DNA of 64,000 bases. Origin: Hymenoscyphus infarciens (Eukaryota > Ascomycota > Leotiomycetes > Helotiales > Helotiaceae). The notes under the pieces were generated by a model, which saw only the letters and a list, made by a program, of their open reading frames with translations, was not told the DNA's origin and made no database searches. Shown piece after piece: positions 1 to 10,859 of the stretch; within the stretch, counting starts at the first letter, position 1, and each line of letters begins with the position of its first letter. Both the position numbers and the translations under genes were made by a program. The stretch covers positions 155,600 to 219,599 of the forward strand of contig LLCB01000064.1 in NCBI GenBank assembly GCA_001414345.1, in the 5' to 3' direction.

Positions 1-448
1 GAGTGTTCCAAGTCTTTGAGACGGCTTGAAGCCCGGTCGCGCGCTGGACTGAATGCATCCCCGCAATTTAAATCCTATACAAATTACGCGATTTGATTCT
101 TGTTAACCTTTATTTACGTCATGTTTTTGTGGGTTCTGGCGAGTTTTTTCCCCCTGGGCCATGGATTTGAGGTGGCGCGGAGCTCTCTCGCAGCCGATTG
201 ACTTTCAATTTCCCTTTCCCTTTCTTGAGCAGCGAGCTTAATAAGGTTGTACGTGTAGCAAGGCCAGCTCCACCGAGGGGAAAGTTTCTTCTCTAGTATT
301 CGTCAGAGGTCGCACTGTAACAAGTTTTCAATCTCTTTTGATGGGGTACTTGGATCTCGATTTGCCACGTAAATACGAGAAGTTTATACAGAGTGTGAAG
401 TCCCTTGGGAAAAGTTAACTTGATTCGTTGCCCGCAAGTGCGGCAATG

Positions 449-548
449 GACGTAGTGGGTCACTGTGGCGGTGCAATAGAATCCTCGGGATATTCCAAAA
501 CATCATTGGCTAAATTCTTTTGCACCAGCCACAAGGACCCACTACGTC
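449..548. repeat. 100-bp foldback (miniature inverted repeat)
   Basis: The left arm begins GACGTAGTGGGTCACTGTGG and the reverse complement of the right arm begins GACGTAGTGGGTCCTTGTGG. The arms pair imperfectly over about 35 bases around a loop of about 30. No clear target duplication is visible. It could be a tiny MITE or a structured transcript. Confidence 0.6.
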
Positions 549-1675
549 ACTTGATAAGTTGATACATGGAAGAGTTTAGAAATTAGGTAGTACCTTGCGG
601 GAAATAAGGTTCAAGCTCGGCTGCAGGACATGTCCCTTTTTTACGCACCTACTGTAAAAGACAAAGTTTAAAGGTCAGCTGAGTTGGCCGCGAGTTTTGG
701 CCCTTTCCAGCAAATCACGAACGAGTTTCAAGAATGTTTCTAGAAGAACTTAGTCATTTAGTCATTACTTATTCACTAAAGAGGTACGAGGCTTTCGTAA
801 AGTTTATTGTTTTGCGAAAATAGGTTCACTTAAAGTCAAGGCGTTTCTTGAAAACCTGTTTTAATTTGCGCATAGTTTTAATTTCCTAAATCTACTCTAC
901 TCATGGCACAGCTCCCGCAAGGTTTCCAGAGTTGGGGTTATCACGTGAGTGTCATCCAAACCCCTCAGGCAAAAGAAACTTTGTGATAGAAAGTACACGC
1001 GGTATTGGTCTCATCGTTCCGCAGAACAACCAAAGTAATTGTCCGAGGATAAGTTCTTTGGAGAGTGTGAACAAGCAGTACCTGGTCAACTAGCTCTGGT
1101 TATTCCCTATTTCCGGGGTAATTCAAGTCAATTATCCAGAAACTTGAAACAAGGGCTGATTTCAATTGTTCGAGAATATCAACCTCAAGGGCTGTTTACT
1201 AACACTTTTGTAGTCTATCGCGAGGGAGTTCTTGCTAGAGACAAAAAGATCCAAGAAAGTATTCATGTCAGTTCAGCGGAGTTATATTATCTTTTGAGCT
1301 TAGTATTCTCTTCAAAATATGTTCGAAAGCTGAACCAAATTTGGAAGATACCGGAAAGGCTCAGCGTACTTTATACCTAGACTGAATTCACGAGAACTTT
1401 ATAGCTCTGGGAGTATAAAGGAGAAGAACATTATGCCGAGAAACACAGGAAGACACAAAAAGAACCTTCTCGAATTTGTTCATCTAAACCTCTTCTATCA
1501 TAAGTTGTTCTCCGAGATTTCGATGTACATCGTAAATTTGCGGAACAAGATCAGATGAATGTTAAGTAATGGCTACAGCTTTGTCTTTGTAGTAATCTGG
1601 GATTGGGATTGTCGACCGAAAGCCCTTGAAACTTGATGTCTCAGTAAGTTCGTTCGATTAATTTGATTGTTTTTA

Positions 1676-2051
1676 GGGCCTGTTTAGCTTGCCATGAGAT
1701 AATATTAAATTTATCTCAAAAAAAATAGGTTGCCGGGACCTTTTAATCGTTTGGCTCTTTTATTAAATTTATCAGTGAGATCAATAATTGCCCCTAGTAC
1801 TAGTATTAGTAGTAGGAGGATAAAAGATATACTAGAAAAAATTTAATTATCGTGGTTTTAACGATAATAGGATAGTTACTTTTTTGGGTAGAGATAATCT
1901 TTTATATAATTATTGGATTATTTTAATAAATAATCCGGCTTAAAAACTATGTGGGCCAAGCGATTCGGCATAAATTAAAGTGTATGACGCCTTTTTGGTG
2001 ATGTATATACTAAACTATCTAAAAAATAAAATCTGCCAGCCAAACAGGCCC
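1676..2051. mobile_element. Tourist-like MITE, copy 1 (PIF/Harbinger type)
   Basis: The ends are GGGCCTGTTTAGCT and its near complement AGCCAAACAGGCCC. A 3-bp direct repeat TTA flanks the element (1,673-1,675 and 2,052-2,054). GGGCCTGTTT ends with a TTA/TAA duplication are the known hallmark of PIF/Harbinger (Tourist) MITEs. The 376-bp AT-rich interior has no coding capacity. A related copy lies at 6,712-7,147. Superfamily assignment rests on ends and duplication only. Confidence 0.8.
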
Positions 2052-3095
2052 TTATCAAATTGAAATTAATAATTATTTAAAAGACCAATAGACTACTGTG
2101 CCTCGAACATTTGGATCTCGTAAAAAAGCTCGAACTAGAACAGTATGTTATTCAGCTCAAACAATTTGACACTATACAAATGCTTCCGACGAAATTTATC
2201 CCACTATTGGCCACGGTCTAAGACAAAGGCGAGCAGCGTCTCTGAAACTAATCTAATTCAATCAATTAAATTTCCCAGGTCTCTTGATAAATTCTGCTAT
2301 GGTGAAACAATAAGGGTAGCTTTCGTTACTCTCATTGTTCAGACTTTCTGGGGGAATCTTTACAATTCTCTGTAACAATTTACCCCAGTACGTACAACTT
2401 GTTTCAGTCCTCCAGTGGGTTCTCCTTTGGTTTATTCTAAATAGTTAGAATAACGAGGGCCATACACTGACGCTGTTGTTGTCCTTTGTCCATCGCAAGG
2501 TAGCCTAGTTTCGCGTAGTTCCAACGCGAAAACATTGATACAGGACTTCAAACTCCCACCAAGTTGGCCTTGATAGCTGTCGGCCCTCAGATTACCTCGC
2601 GAGTGCCCCATATATTTCTTTCAAAAAATAAAATTTGCTTGCTCTCTTTCTCTATAATCTATGTCTCCCTTCATACACTGAGTGTCAATATGAACTTTGA
2701 TGGAGTGGTTTGGAATAAGACATATCAAATAAGCGTCAGAGGTTGAGAAAAACAGAGCATTAAAGACACGTTTCATACTACAGAAAAAGACTTGTTAAAA
2801 TCGTGACGTATGGGAATATCATGACGGTAATAACGCCAGCGATTTAGTTTCGCGACCGTTGAGAAATCCCTTGTTAGTGGCATATGTCGTAGTTTTTATA
2901 TAGTGACGAGGAAATCCACTCAAAACCTTCAATTCTTTTTACATTCTCTTTTTAATTGCTTACATAACTAGAGAACATGTTATCGCTTTGACGACGCCTC
3001 CATCGTTTCTCTGATTGTTATTTCGTGTATCAATTTCTCGCTTAATTATTTTCGAACACCGCGATTTCAGAAATAAAAAGGAAGACGAATTCAAG

Positions 3096-6000
3096 ATGCG
3101 TATCTCAAAGGGTCTCGTCTCTTTCGGGGCGTTTCTCCTCGCAGGGGTTCAGCCTGTGCTCGCGGGGCCTGGTGGTTTTGTGAGCTTGATCAATGCTACG
3201 CCCTTCGACTGGGTGCTGGTTAACCAGCACGAGTACCAGATGGAATGGAAACCAAAGCAGATTATCCGTGCAGGCAAGTCCACTACGATCCAGCTTCCCT
3301 TTCGCATGTCTTAATAATCCATCCTCTTAGGTACTTCCCACCTCCAATATTTCGAATACTGGTATCACCATGGCAATTCTGGAGACTGCGCTGCCGAAGC
3401 TACGTATGCTGTGATGGGCAGTCCAACTAGACAACACATGACCGTTCAAGCTCGACAAAACGGAGGAAAAAGAATCGAAGTTCAATACCATGATACCCTC
3501 CAATCTCTCAACAACCCCGAGAACTCCCTTATCAATCTTGGATATGTTCACGATGGAGTTGTCCAATTCGTGCTCGCTAGTAACGATGGGGTCTCATACG
3601 TCTCAAGTAACCCACCTGTCGCCTGGATGCAAGGCACCCTTTCAACCATCTGTTCCAAAACCATGCGAACACTTTCGATGCCTGCTAGCCACGATTCTGG
3701 ACTCTCAGAATTGACTTATAAATGGAATGGCATCCCACACAACACCCAAACCCAATCTGTTCACGTCTACAAGCAACTTCTCAACGGAGCAAGATTTTTT
3801 GACATTCGCCCCGTCTTGTATAAGGGGAAATGGTATACTGGTCACTTCAGTCCTTTCATCGGTAGGGACTGGGTTGGTGCCACGGGAAGAACAATCGATC
3901 ACATTATCGGTGATATCAACCGCTTTACTGCTGAACATCCTGGTGAACTCATCGTTCTTGATATCACCCATGATGCCAGCATTGATCGATGGTGGGCTCA
4001 TCTTTCCGCAGATGAATGGCAAAATTTCTACGTCAAGCTCTCTGCAATCAAAGACCTTTGGATCCCAGATAATGGTGATGATCTGCCTGATGACATTTCC
4101 ACCGCGCCAATCAGTACTTTCATCAAGCCGGGTTCGAGATCTGCTGTCATCATTCGAATCCCTGGTTCCGCTCCTGAACCAGGTATCAACCTCCACAAAC
4201 GTGCTCCCCCGACCTCAGGTAGAAATCATCCAGTGGATGGAGTTCGTGTTGAACCTAGTGTATATGGAACTTTCAATCACGACGAAATCCCCGTTCTCGA
4301 TAAGGAAAATGGATTCGGTGATCCAACTATCACATTGGCCCCGCCGTTGGTTTTTCACAAGACAAAGTTTGCCGCTGCTTCAAGCACAGCGTTTGGACCA
4401 TGGAAACAAGCTTTCTTTTCCTCGAACCGTCTCCCACAATCTGGTTCTTACGCGGAGACTCGATGGCCAACTCAAATGTCCTTGAATCAATTGGAGAAAC
4501 TTTCTCGACAGGCTTCGGAAGGCGACGCTCCACATATGAGCTATTGGGTACTGACACAATATTGGACTGATATCACGGACTTTGCTACTCCAAGACATAG
4601 TATCATCCACATGGCCAGAAAAGCATATCGTGCTCTCTTCACCGACTTGTGGCCAGCAATGAGACGGGAAAACAAATGGCCAAACCTCATCCTCATGGAT
4701 GATATCCACAATACTGAAGTAGCAGCACTCTGCATGGGCATAAACTCTTACTTCCCTCACCCTGATACTGGAAGCCGAGTCCAAAAACGAGGAACAATCT
4801 CTGTAGGCCAATATAACTCTACTTCGAGTGTCTACGTTGCTCCGGCCAAGGCGGATTATTCGGTAGAATGGAATCCCTATGTTGTTCATCCAACTGGCGC
4901 CTATTATTCAACTTCGAAGAATCCTTATCTTGTTCGTCCAACAGGAGAATATTACACAACTTCGAAGGAATATTATGCTGTCCCAACAAAAGCGTACGAC
5001 TCGGTCTCGTCAAATCTTCCATATGTCGTTCATCCCACGGGAGCATACCATGCTGTTTCAAAGAATTCATATGTTGTTCCAAGTAAAGCTTACTACCACT
5101 CGACTTCAAAGGCTTCATATCGTGTTGCTTCAACTGGTGGGTACTACCCCGTTTCGAAGAACCCATATCACCCTGTTTCAACAGGTGCATATTCTTCGCT
5201 ATCGAAGGTGTACCCAACCGGAGTCTATCACTCGTCCTCAAAGAGTCCATACTCTGTCGTCTCAACTGGAGCATACCACCAATCCAGTCCAGCCCCAGTA
5301 AACGCATACAGGGTGAACTCAACCCAAGGAGGCCAACCAGCTACCACCTCAGCTTTCGTTCGACCATATTACCGCCTTCCATCAGGTCTGAGAGTACACA
5401 GCGCCCCATACGGAAAACCAAAGCTCTTCTATACACAACCAATATGGAGCAACGGAACCTCTACCACCACCAAAGCAGCCTATGGTACTAAAATTCCGCT
5501 TCCACCTTACAACCCAGGTCCCGGTCCAAATCCAAATCCATTTTGGATCTCCCATCCCTCAACAAAGATCACGACTTCCGAGGCCCCACAGACACCAAAG
5601 ACAACAACCGTCAACGGTGGAACGACAACATTCACGGAATTCAGCACCTTCACGGCTTTCGGAACTATACCAGCATCACGTCATCCAAGCCCGGCTCCAA
5701 GCTCAAGCTCACCTTCAAGCTCAAGCTCAGCTTCAAGCTCAAGCTCAGCTTCAAGTTCAAGTCCAGCTTCAAGTTCAAACCCAGCTTCAAGCCCAAGTCC
5801 AGCTCCAAGTGCAAGTCCTGTCTATGTCCCCTCAACCACGGGAGAACCCCTGGAACCGATTACCAAAACGGTTATTGGAGGTACGACGACTTTCACGGTG
5901 TTCAGTACTCATACTGTGTTTGGGATTGTGCCTGCTACGCCGGTTTATGAGCCTAGGAAGAGTGTTGAGGTGCCCAAAAAGATGACTACTTTGATTGTTC

Positions 6001-6230
6001 CTGCGGTTTCGACGCCCTTGCCAAAGATGCCAGTATCGACTACTCCAACGCCAACTTCGCCTGTGCAGACAAGTTCAGAGCAGAGTACACCAGTGCCATC
6101 CACCACCCAACCAACGCCAATGCCAACACCTCCATCATTCGTCACAGCCAAGGCAGCACGAACTCAAGTTTGGGGAATATTTGGATTGGTATTCGCTTGG
6201 ACTCTCGCTTTCTTTTGGGGAATGGTTTAG
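3096..6230 (+). CDS. PLC-like phosphodiesterase with Tyr/Ser/Thr repeat stalk, probably GPI-anchored
   Basis: Two exons, 3,096-3,273 and 3,331-6,230, give 1,025 residues. The intron is only plausible as GC-AG (donor GCAAGT), and this join yields IIRAGTSHLQYFEYW, which fits the family. Residues 1-23 are a signal peptide ending VLA. The PLC-like TIM-barrel domain covers about residues 24-480. The first catalytic His lies in MPASHDSG (about 179) and the second candidate in WYTGHFSP (about 230), after the family motif GARFFDIRPV. Residues 568-710 are degenerate Tyr-rich repeats (PTGAYYSTSKNPY type). Then come two copies of a GGTTTFTxFST module (about 822 and 909) flanking a Ser-rich run, and a hydrophobic tail typical of a GPI signal. 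The family is related to bacterial PI-PLC, but its substrate in fungi is not established, so enzymatic function is inferred. The long stalk suggests a wall-displayed protein. Confidence 0.85.
4855..5282 (+). repeat. Tyr-rich degenerate repeats inside the PLC-like protein
   Basis: About ten degenerate units encode variations on HPTGAYYSTSKNPYVV, at roughly residues 568-710. Units differ in length and sequence, so this is an old or selected array rather than a fresh expansion. Regular Tyr spacing and abundant Ser/Thr suggest a glycosylated or cross-linkable stalk (inference). Confidence 0.75.
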
Positions 6231-6711
6231 GTAGCTTGATACCCCGGTGGAATCGACTGTCCTCTTTTCCTTCTTTTTCCTTTGTTTAAAAATTGTGTTT
6301 TTGGGGGAGTTTATTGGGTGCATAGAGGGGACATATTTATGTAAAATAAAAAAAAGGGAGGGTTGTAGATAGTAATTTATAATTATTTACCCTCTTATAT
6401 AAATTGTTCATTTTGTGATGTGTGGAATGAACACTCCGAGAATAGCACGTGAATTAAGATCCTTGGGGAAATATTCCATCACCGATAGGAAGAAAGAGGG
6501 CTACAATCAACTACTTACTATTCACAGATCACTAGTCGTGAAGCTTTCTCAACCCAAGATCTCATATCATCCTTCAACGTAACAAAATTCATGAAAAGAT
6601 ATTACACCAGAAGCTCCAGAGTAATTGAATTAATGATGTAAACTAGAACTCTCCATCAAACCAAACTTCAAATAATCAACTTGATAACCAAGATCCCGTG
6701 GAACAATATAA

Positions 6712-7147
6712 GGGCCTGTTTAGCTCGTGTATATCTAGGATATGCACCACTAAAAATCAGGAGGTAATATATATATATATATGCACCAATTCTATATATG
6801 TACTAGTGTTTGGCATGTATATTTAAAAGTGATGCAAAACCCTTGTTTAATCTTGTATATCTTGGTGTATATATAAATAGGATATACACTACTAAAAAAA
6901 GATTTAGACCTCTAGAGGTGTAAATCTTTAAAAGTCTATGTATATCTTTTATCTACACCTAATACTAGTACTTAGTGTAACTCACTACCAGGATATGCAC
7001 CAACATATGCACTATGAGCCAAACAATCTTTGTATATATTTAGAAATAAAGAGAGATATGCACCAACTTTTACGAGGTTACTATTCAGGACATGTCGTTA
7101 AATATCCATGCATCTATTTAAATAATTTATGCGAGCCAAACAGGCCC
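6712..7147. mobile_element. Tourist-like MITE, copy 2 (PIF/Harbinger type)
   Basis: The left end is GGGCCTGTTTAGCTCG and the right end CGAGCCAAACAGGCCC. They are flanked by TAA direct repeats (6,709-6,711 and 7,148-7,150). The termini match the copy at 1,676-2,051, but the 436-bp interior differs and is rich in internally repeated GTATATCTAGGATATGCACC-like words. No transposase is encoded, so mobilisation would need an autonomous relative elsewhere. Confidence 0.82.
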
Positions 7148-7922
7148 TAAGTCAGTGGAAAATGTTCGGTCGAAGAAACTAAACAAAGACACGCATCGCA
7201 CCTCCTTTCCCCAAACTCGATTAACCTAAAAATTCAGGAGAAATAAATGATCAGCACTTATTGACAACAATAAAATTCTCCCAACACTCCTTCCCATGGA
7301 TAGAGCCGCCTACAGCATCAAGTGAGCGAGACAAGTACTTCAATAACACAGGATTAAAAAAGCGCATGAACCATAAAGCGACTCACAATCTAGGAGACAG
7401 AACGTGTCCTTCCCCAATCATTTATACTCTGGCCAAGGTGGTCCTAATATCAACTATTTTCCAACCCTATATAAACACTCTCTCGCACTGAAACCCCAAA
7501 AACACACACTCAAAAAAGGACATGTTTTCTTGAACCTTGGTTTAAAAGACACTATCGCACCTTAAAATCTTCTTAAGTAAATAACATTATAGAATCTATA
7601 AACTAGATCCTAGGCGAAAAAAAAAAATGGTTTTTAGTCGCTTTACTAGTTCCTCCCTCTAATAAGGAGATTGCTAGGGCGTATTATTCTAGGATTATTC
7701 CGGGGACGTATACTCACATTCTTTAATAAACGGGAGTGTGAGTCCTGGAGGAGGTGGATACGGGCATCGGGGGGGTTCAGGTGCTGCGTATAAACTAGCG
7801 ACGCCGAGTTCGCTCGGATAATACAGCACCGCAACATGCGAGTCCCTAGAAGCACAACACGATATGAAGTGATAGGAGAAGCATTCATAAAAACGGCGCT
7901 GTTCACAAAGACTGTGTAGGAT

Positions 7923-8117
7923 ATGAACGACCAGATCAACAAGCCCACCGCCGAGATAGAACAAGAGACCGAAACCTTCGAGTTCGCAAGTTTGCAATTA
8001 AGTAGGACTGTGAAGAGGATGGGTGCCACGTCTGAGAGAAGAGGTGCTAGTTGGAAGGTTTGGCTGGGGTTTTTTGCTGCTGTTGGGGTACTATTCTTTT
8101 ATGTTTTGGTGTCATGA
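7923..8117 (+). CDS. Possible small tail-anchored protein (64 aa)
   Basis: The frame encodes a polar N-terminal 45 residues (ETETFEFASLQLSRTVKR) followed by one hydrophobic segment, WLGFFAAVGVLFFYVLV, at the very C-terminus, the layout of a tail-anchored membrane protein. I recognise no family. It could be the last exon of a longer decayed gene, since the AT-rich sequence upstream shows no companion exon. Confidence 0.3.
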   Translation: MNDQINKPTAEIEQETETFEFASLQLSRTVKRMGATSERRGASWKVWLGFFAAVGVLFFYVLVS

Positions 8118-8967
8118 GAGATTCTGATCGAAAGGGGTTATAGAAAGATTGGTATTTGGGTAAAGGAATTTGCAATATTAGGCCTTGGGGATGGGATTGG
8201 AATGGGGTTGTAGTGTAGTAGATCCGCCTTGTATCTCTGTTAAAATATGTATTGTTTCTGTATCGGAGAACTGGCTGTTGTCTTGTTGCGAAGTAGTGAC
8301 GGATGGGCCAATTCATACTTCCATGACAGCCACTATAGAAAGGCGCACAAGACGATCTCTACAACCGAATTACTGAATCTAAACGAGCCATAAGGCGAAA
8401 TATAGGCTCCTCTCCCCAAGTAGGTACCAACACTCACACTATGATGTTGAAGTCTGTGGATGAAACCCTCGCAGTGGTCTGACCTATGTAAGCCAGAAAG
8501 CAACATCGTGTGAATCCACTCCTCGTGTTTGTCATGCCGAGTAGACGACCGAAGACAAACAAGCGGGAATGCTAGACAAGAGTTGGAAGTTGGAAGATGA
8601 ATTGTACCCACTGCCAAATTCCAGATCATGACTTGACTCGTTGGCTGATCGCACTTTCGTTAAATCCAAATTGAGAACAACTTGATGGCCTAGAAAAGAA
8701 GAAAATCTTGAAGAACGAAAGAAGGAGAAAAATATCAGGCACTTGCCAATACTACGAGTGAAAAATATATATATGATTCAAAGGGAAAGTCAATCAGCCA
8801 CTGCTGACAAGTATCTACACACAAACAAAGCCCCTTCTATCCAACCAACCCATCGCTATGAACCCTTATCCGTAATCTAAACCCAACGCCCAGCTATGCA
8901 ATTTTTTTCAAAGCAAGAATGCCCGTGTACATTAGCATTTGATAACCAAACAACCATCACGTCGTTG

Positions 8968-10047
8968 TTAAACCACTTCCCCGGTGTTCTTCTTCCGCCG
9001 GAATATCGACGTAGGATTGAACTTCTTGCCCACAACCACGGGTCGCTTCTTCTCATCTGTTGTAGCATCTCCATACGCTTTCTTGCTTCCCTTTCGACGG
9101 CCTGTTCGGACATCTCTTCGACTTGCGCAACAGCAACTGAGACCGGCGTGGATTACGAAGCCGAAGATGCTGAATGCTGCGCCTACCCACATGAAAGCAA
9201 ACATCTGCGTCCCAACCTCTGCACCGATATTAAGTCCGTCTTGACTGGTGATGACATTTCGGAAAATAAGAAACATCACCGTAGCAATGATAGCCGCAGC
9301 GGTAGTCAAAAGCGCCGCGATAAAAGTCCAGATCGCGAATGGAAAACTCCACCATCTCGAATATAGAGTGATAGGAGCCGTAAAGATGCTGATGAAGTTC
9401 ATAACCACACCAGCGAGGAAAAATCCGAACATGACGTGGGAAGCGATTCGAATGAGAGAAAGGATTTTGTTGATCTCTGCTGGGAGAGTGATGGTGGCTC
9501 CAGACAGCAATTCATTTAGCAGTATCTCGACCGGGTTGAACCAGTACATCTTCTGATGCGGTGAGCAGTAGGTTATGCCTTCATCGTTATATCCTTCGCA
9601 AAAATTCCATAGTCCGACTTGGTAGAAGTCGTGGAGACCCAGTGAACGGGCGAGGGAGTTGACGAGCAAGAGGTCGTCGGGCGTGGATACGGGTATGATG
9701 TCTGAGAGATTGAGTTTGAAGAAGAAGGTATTTCGAAGGACTGCTCGTTTATTAAGGTTACCGATCTCAGTCTGAGTTTGAGTCTTGTCAGCAGGGAAGT
9801 GTGGTGGAGTGAAGATGGATCTTACAAGAATGATAAAAATGACCGAGATGAAGAAGAAGAGAGACGATAGTAGGATCCATGTTTTCCTAGTAAGGGTTGC
9901 TCTTTTGACGTTTACGCCTGGTGTGTAGGTTGGTGTTAATGTCCGGTCGGATTGATGTTCTGGTTCGACGACTCCATCTGATGCCGTTCTCTCGACTTTC
10001 TGCTCTCGTCTTCGAGCGCCGAGGGCTTTGAGTGTTGGAAGTCCCAT
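8968..10047 (-). CDS. SUR7/PalI-family four-TM plasma-membrane protein
   Basis: A single-exon frame of 359 residues. I start at the Met of MGLPTLKALGARRR (10,047) because the longer frame upstream (to 10,284) has a low-complexity, non-conserved N-terminus. Four hydrophobic segments are visible: ILLSSLFFFISVIFIIL (about 57-75), a large extracellular loop, then segments around SHVMFGFFLAGVVMNF, FPFAIWTFIAALLTTAAA and FMWVGAAFSIFGFVIHAG. The loop carries the family signature VGLWNFCEGYN...YCSPHQKMYWFNPV with two cysteines. The C-terminal tail is basic. SUR7 proteins mark eisosomes, and PalI/Rim9 proteins act in ambient-pH sensing. Which subfamily this is cannot be told by eye. Confidence 0.85.
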   Translation of the reverse strand: MGLPTLKALGARRREQKVERTASDGVVEPEHQSDRTLTPTYTPGVNVKRATLTRKTWILLSSLFFFISVIFIILVRSIFTPPHFPADKTQTQTEIGNLNKRAVLRNTFFFKLNLSDIIPVSTPDDLLLVNSLARSLGLHDFYQVGLWNFCEGYNDEGITYCSPHQKMYWFNPVEILLNELLSGATITLPAEINKILSLIRIASHVMFGFFLAGVVMNFISIFTAPITLYSRWWSFPFAIWTFIAALLTTAAAIIATVMFLIFRNVITSQDGLNIGAEVGTQMFAFMWVGAAFSIFGFVIHAGLSCCCASRRDVRTGRRKGSKKAYGDATTDEKKRPVVVGKKFNPTSIFRRKKNTGEVV

Positions 10048-10859
10048 GGCTTGGGGGATTGGAATTGGGATTGGGATTGACTTAGCGAATAGATGGGGAA
10101 AAGAGAGGATTAATCGGAAGTGAAGATGGCAACAGCACAGCTGTTGTGCCAAATGGTTGGTAGTGGAGTTTTGGGGTATCCCGATCAACAACCTTGAATA
10201 ATCCCGGGGGTCATTCATTACCTTAGCGCGGGACGACATCATCACCTTGTGTGGACAGGGATGTTTCAGTGAGAAAATGCTCACCTCAGCTCAGTTGCGC
10301 GGCCTCAGGAGTCAGAACCCCCCGCCTAGCACTTCGACAGCTTCACTTGAATCTTTTTCCGCTCTTCAACATGAACCCATCAACATCAAACGTCTTGTTT
10401 TTTCTTCTAGTTCGAGATAGAAGTGAAATGGAAACATGCGAATGCAAGCAGATGCAAAGCAGGGCAAGTCGTCATCATAGAGATCGCTTGGTCTGATCAG
10501 CGTTTGAGGGCGCTGAAGTGAGAGGCTTGATTCGCTGTAAACAAAGTCGTAAACTGCCCTAGGGTAGATCCACCCGTTCCGAAAAAATAAGATTCTAGAA
10601 GTACTCGACGAATAAAGCATAAAGTAAAGCCAAAAGAGCTATATACTTTATTATAATACTAAGAGTTTTATTAGCTAATAGAAAGCCTCTATTTCATATT
10701 ACGTACTAGCGCTTACTCTATATACTTTAAAAAATTTATACTTTAAGAACTATTTTCTAAAATAACATTTTCTTATAATAGTATAAATATTAGCTTATAA
10801 CACTCTTATAATATTAAACCAAAGAGCCTATAACTTTAATACTAAAGTAAAAGCCTAAT
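10048..10859. other. Promoter-side gap and left edge of the AT-rich block
   Basis: Sequence of normal composition runs to about 10,620 and presumably includes the promoter and 5' UTR of the minus-strand SUR7/PalI gene. After 10,620 composition changes abruptly to TA-rich DNA with no readable unmutated frame. I could not fix the left terminus of the hAT element here. Confidence 0.5.

Larger units (their letters stand above)
1..3095. other. Intergenic region with small repeats
   Basis: No convincing gene was seen. A 113-codon frame at 1,039-1,380 begins at TTG and matches no family I recognise, so it is not called. The stretch holds a 100-bp foldback (449-548) and a 376-bp MITE (1,676-2,051). 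The last 200 bases before the PLC-like gene include a TATA-like run near 2,896 that could belong to its promoter, but this is only a position match. Confidence 0.5.
6231..8967. other. Intergenic region between PLC-like and SUR7/PalI genes
   Basis: Apart from a 436-bp MITE (6,712-7,147) and a 64-codon frame (7,923-8,117), I see no gene. Short frames on the minus strand around 7,650-8,030 and 8,047-8,630 show no family features. Confidence 0.5.

Noticed and set aside
1039..1380. 113-codon frame
   Set aside because: Starts at TTG, has no recognisable domain or neighbouring exons; could be chance or a decayed gene.
3705..5322. Long antisense frames inside the PLC-like gene
   Set aside because: They are shadows of a well-supported coding frame. 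Their Gln/Leu-rich text comes from the repeats.
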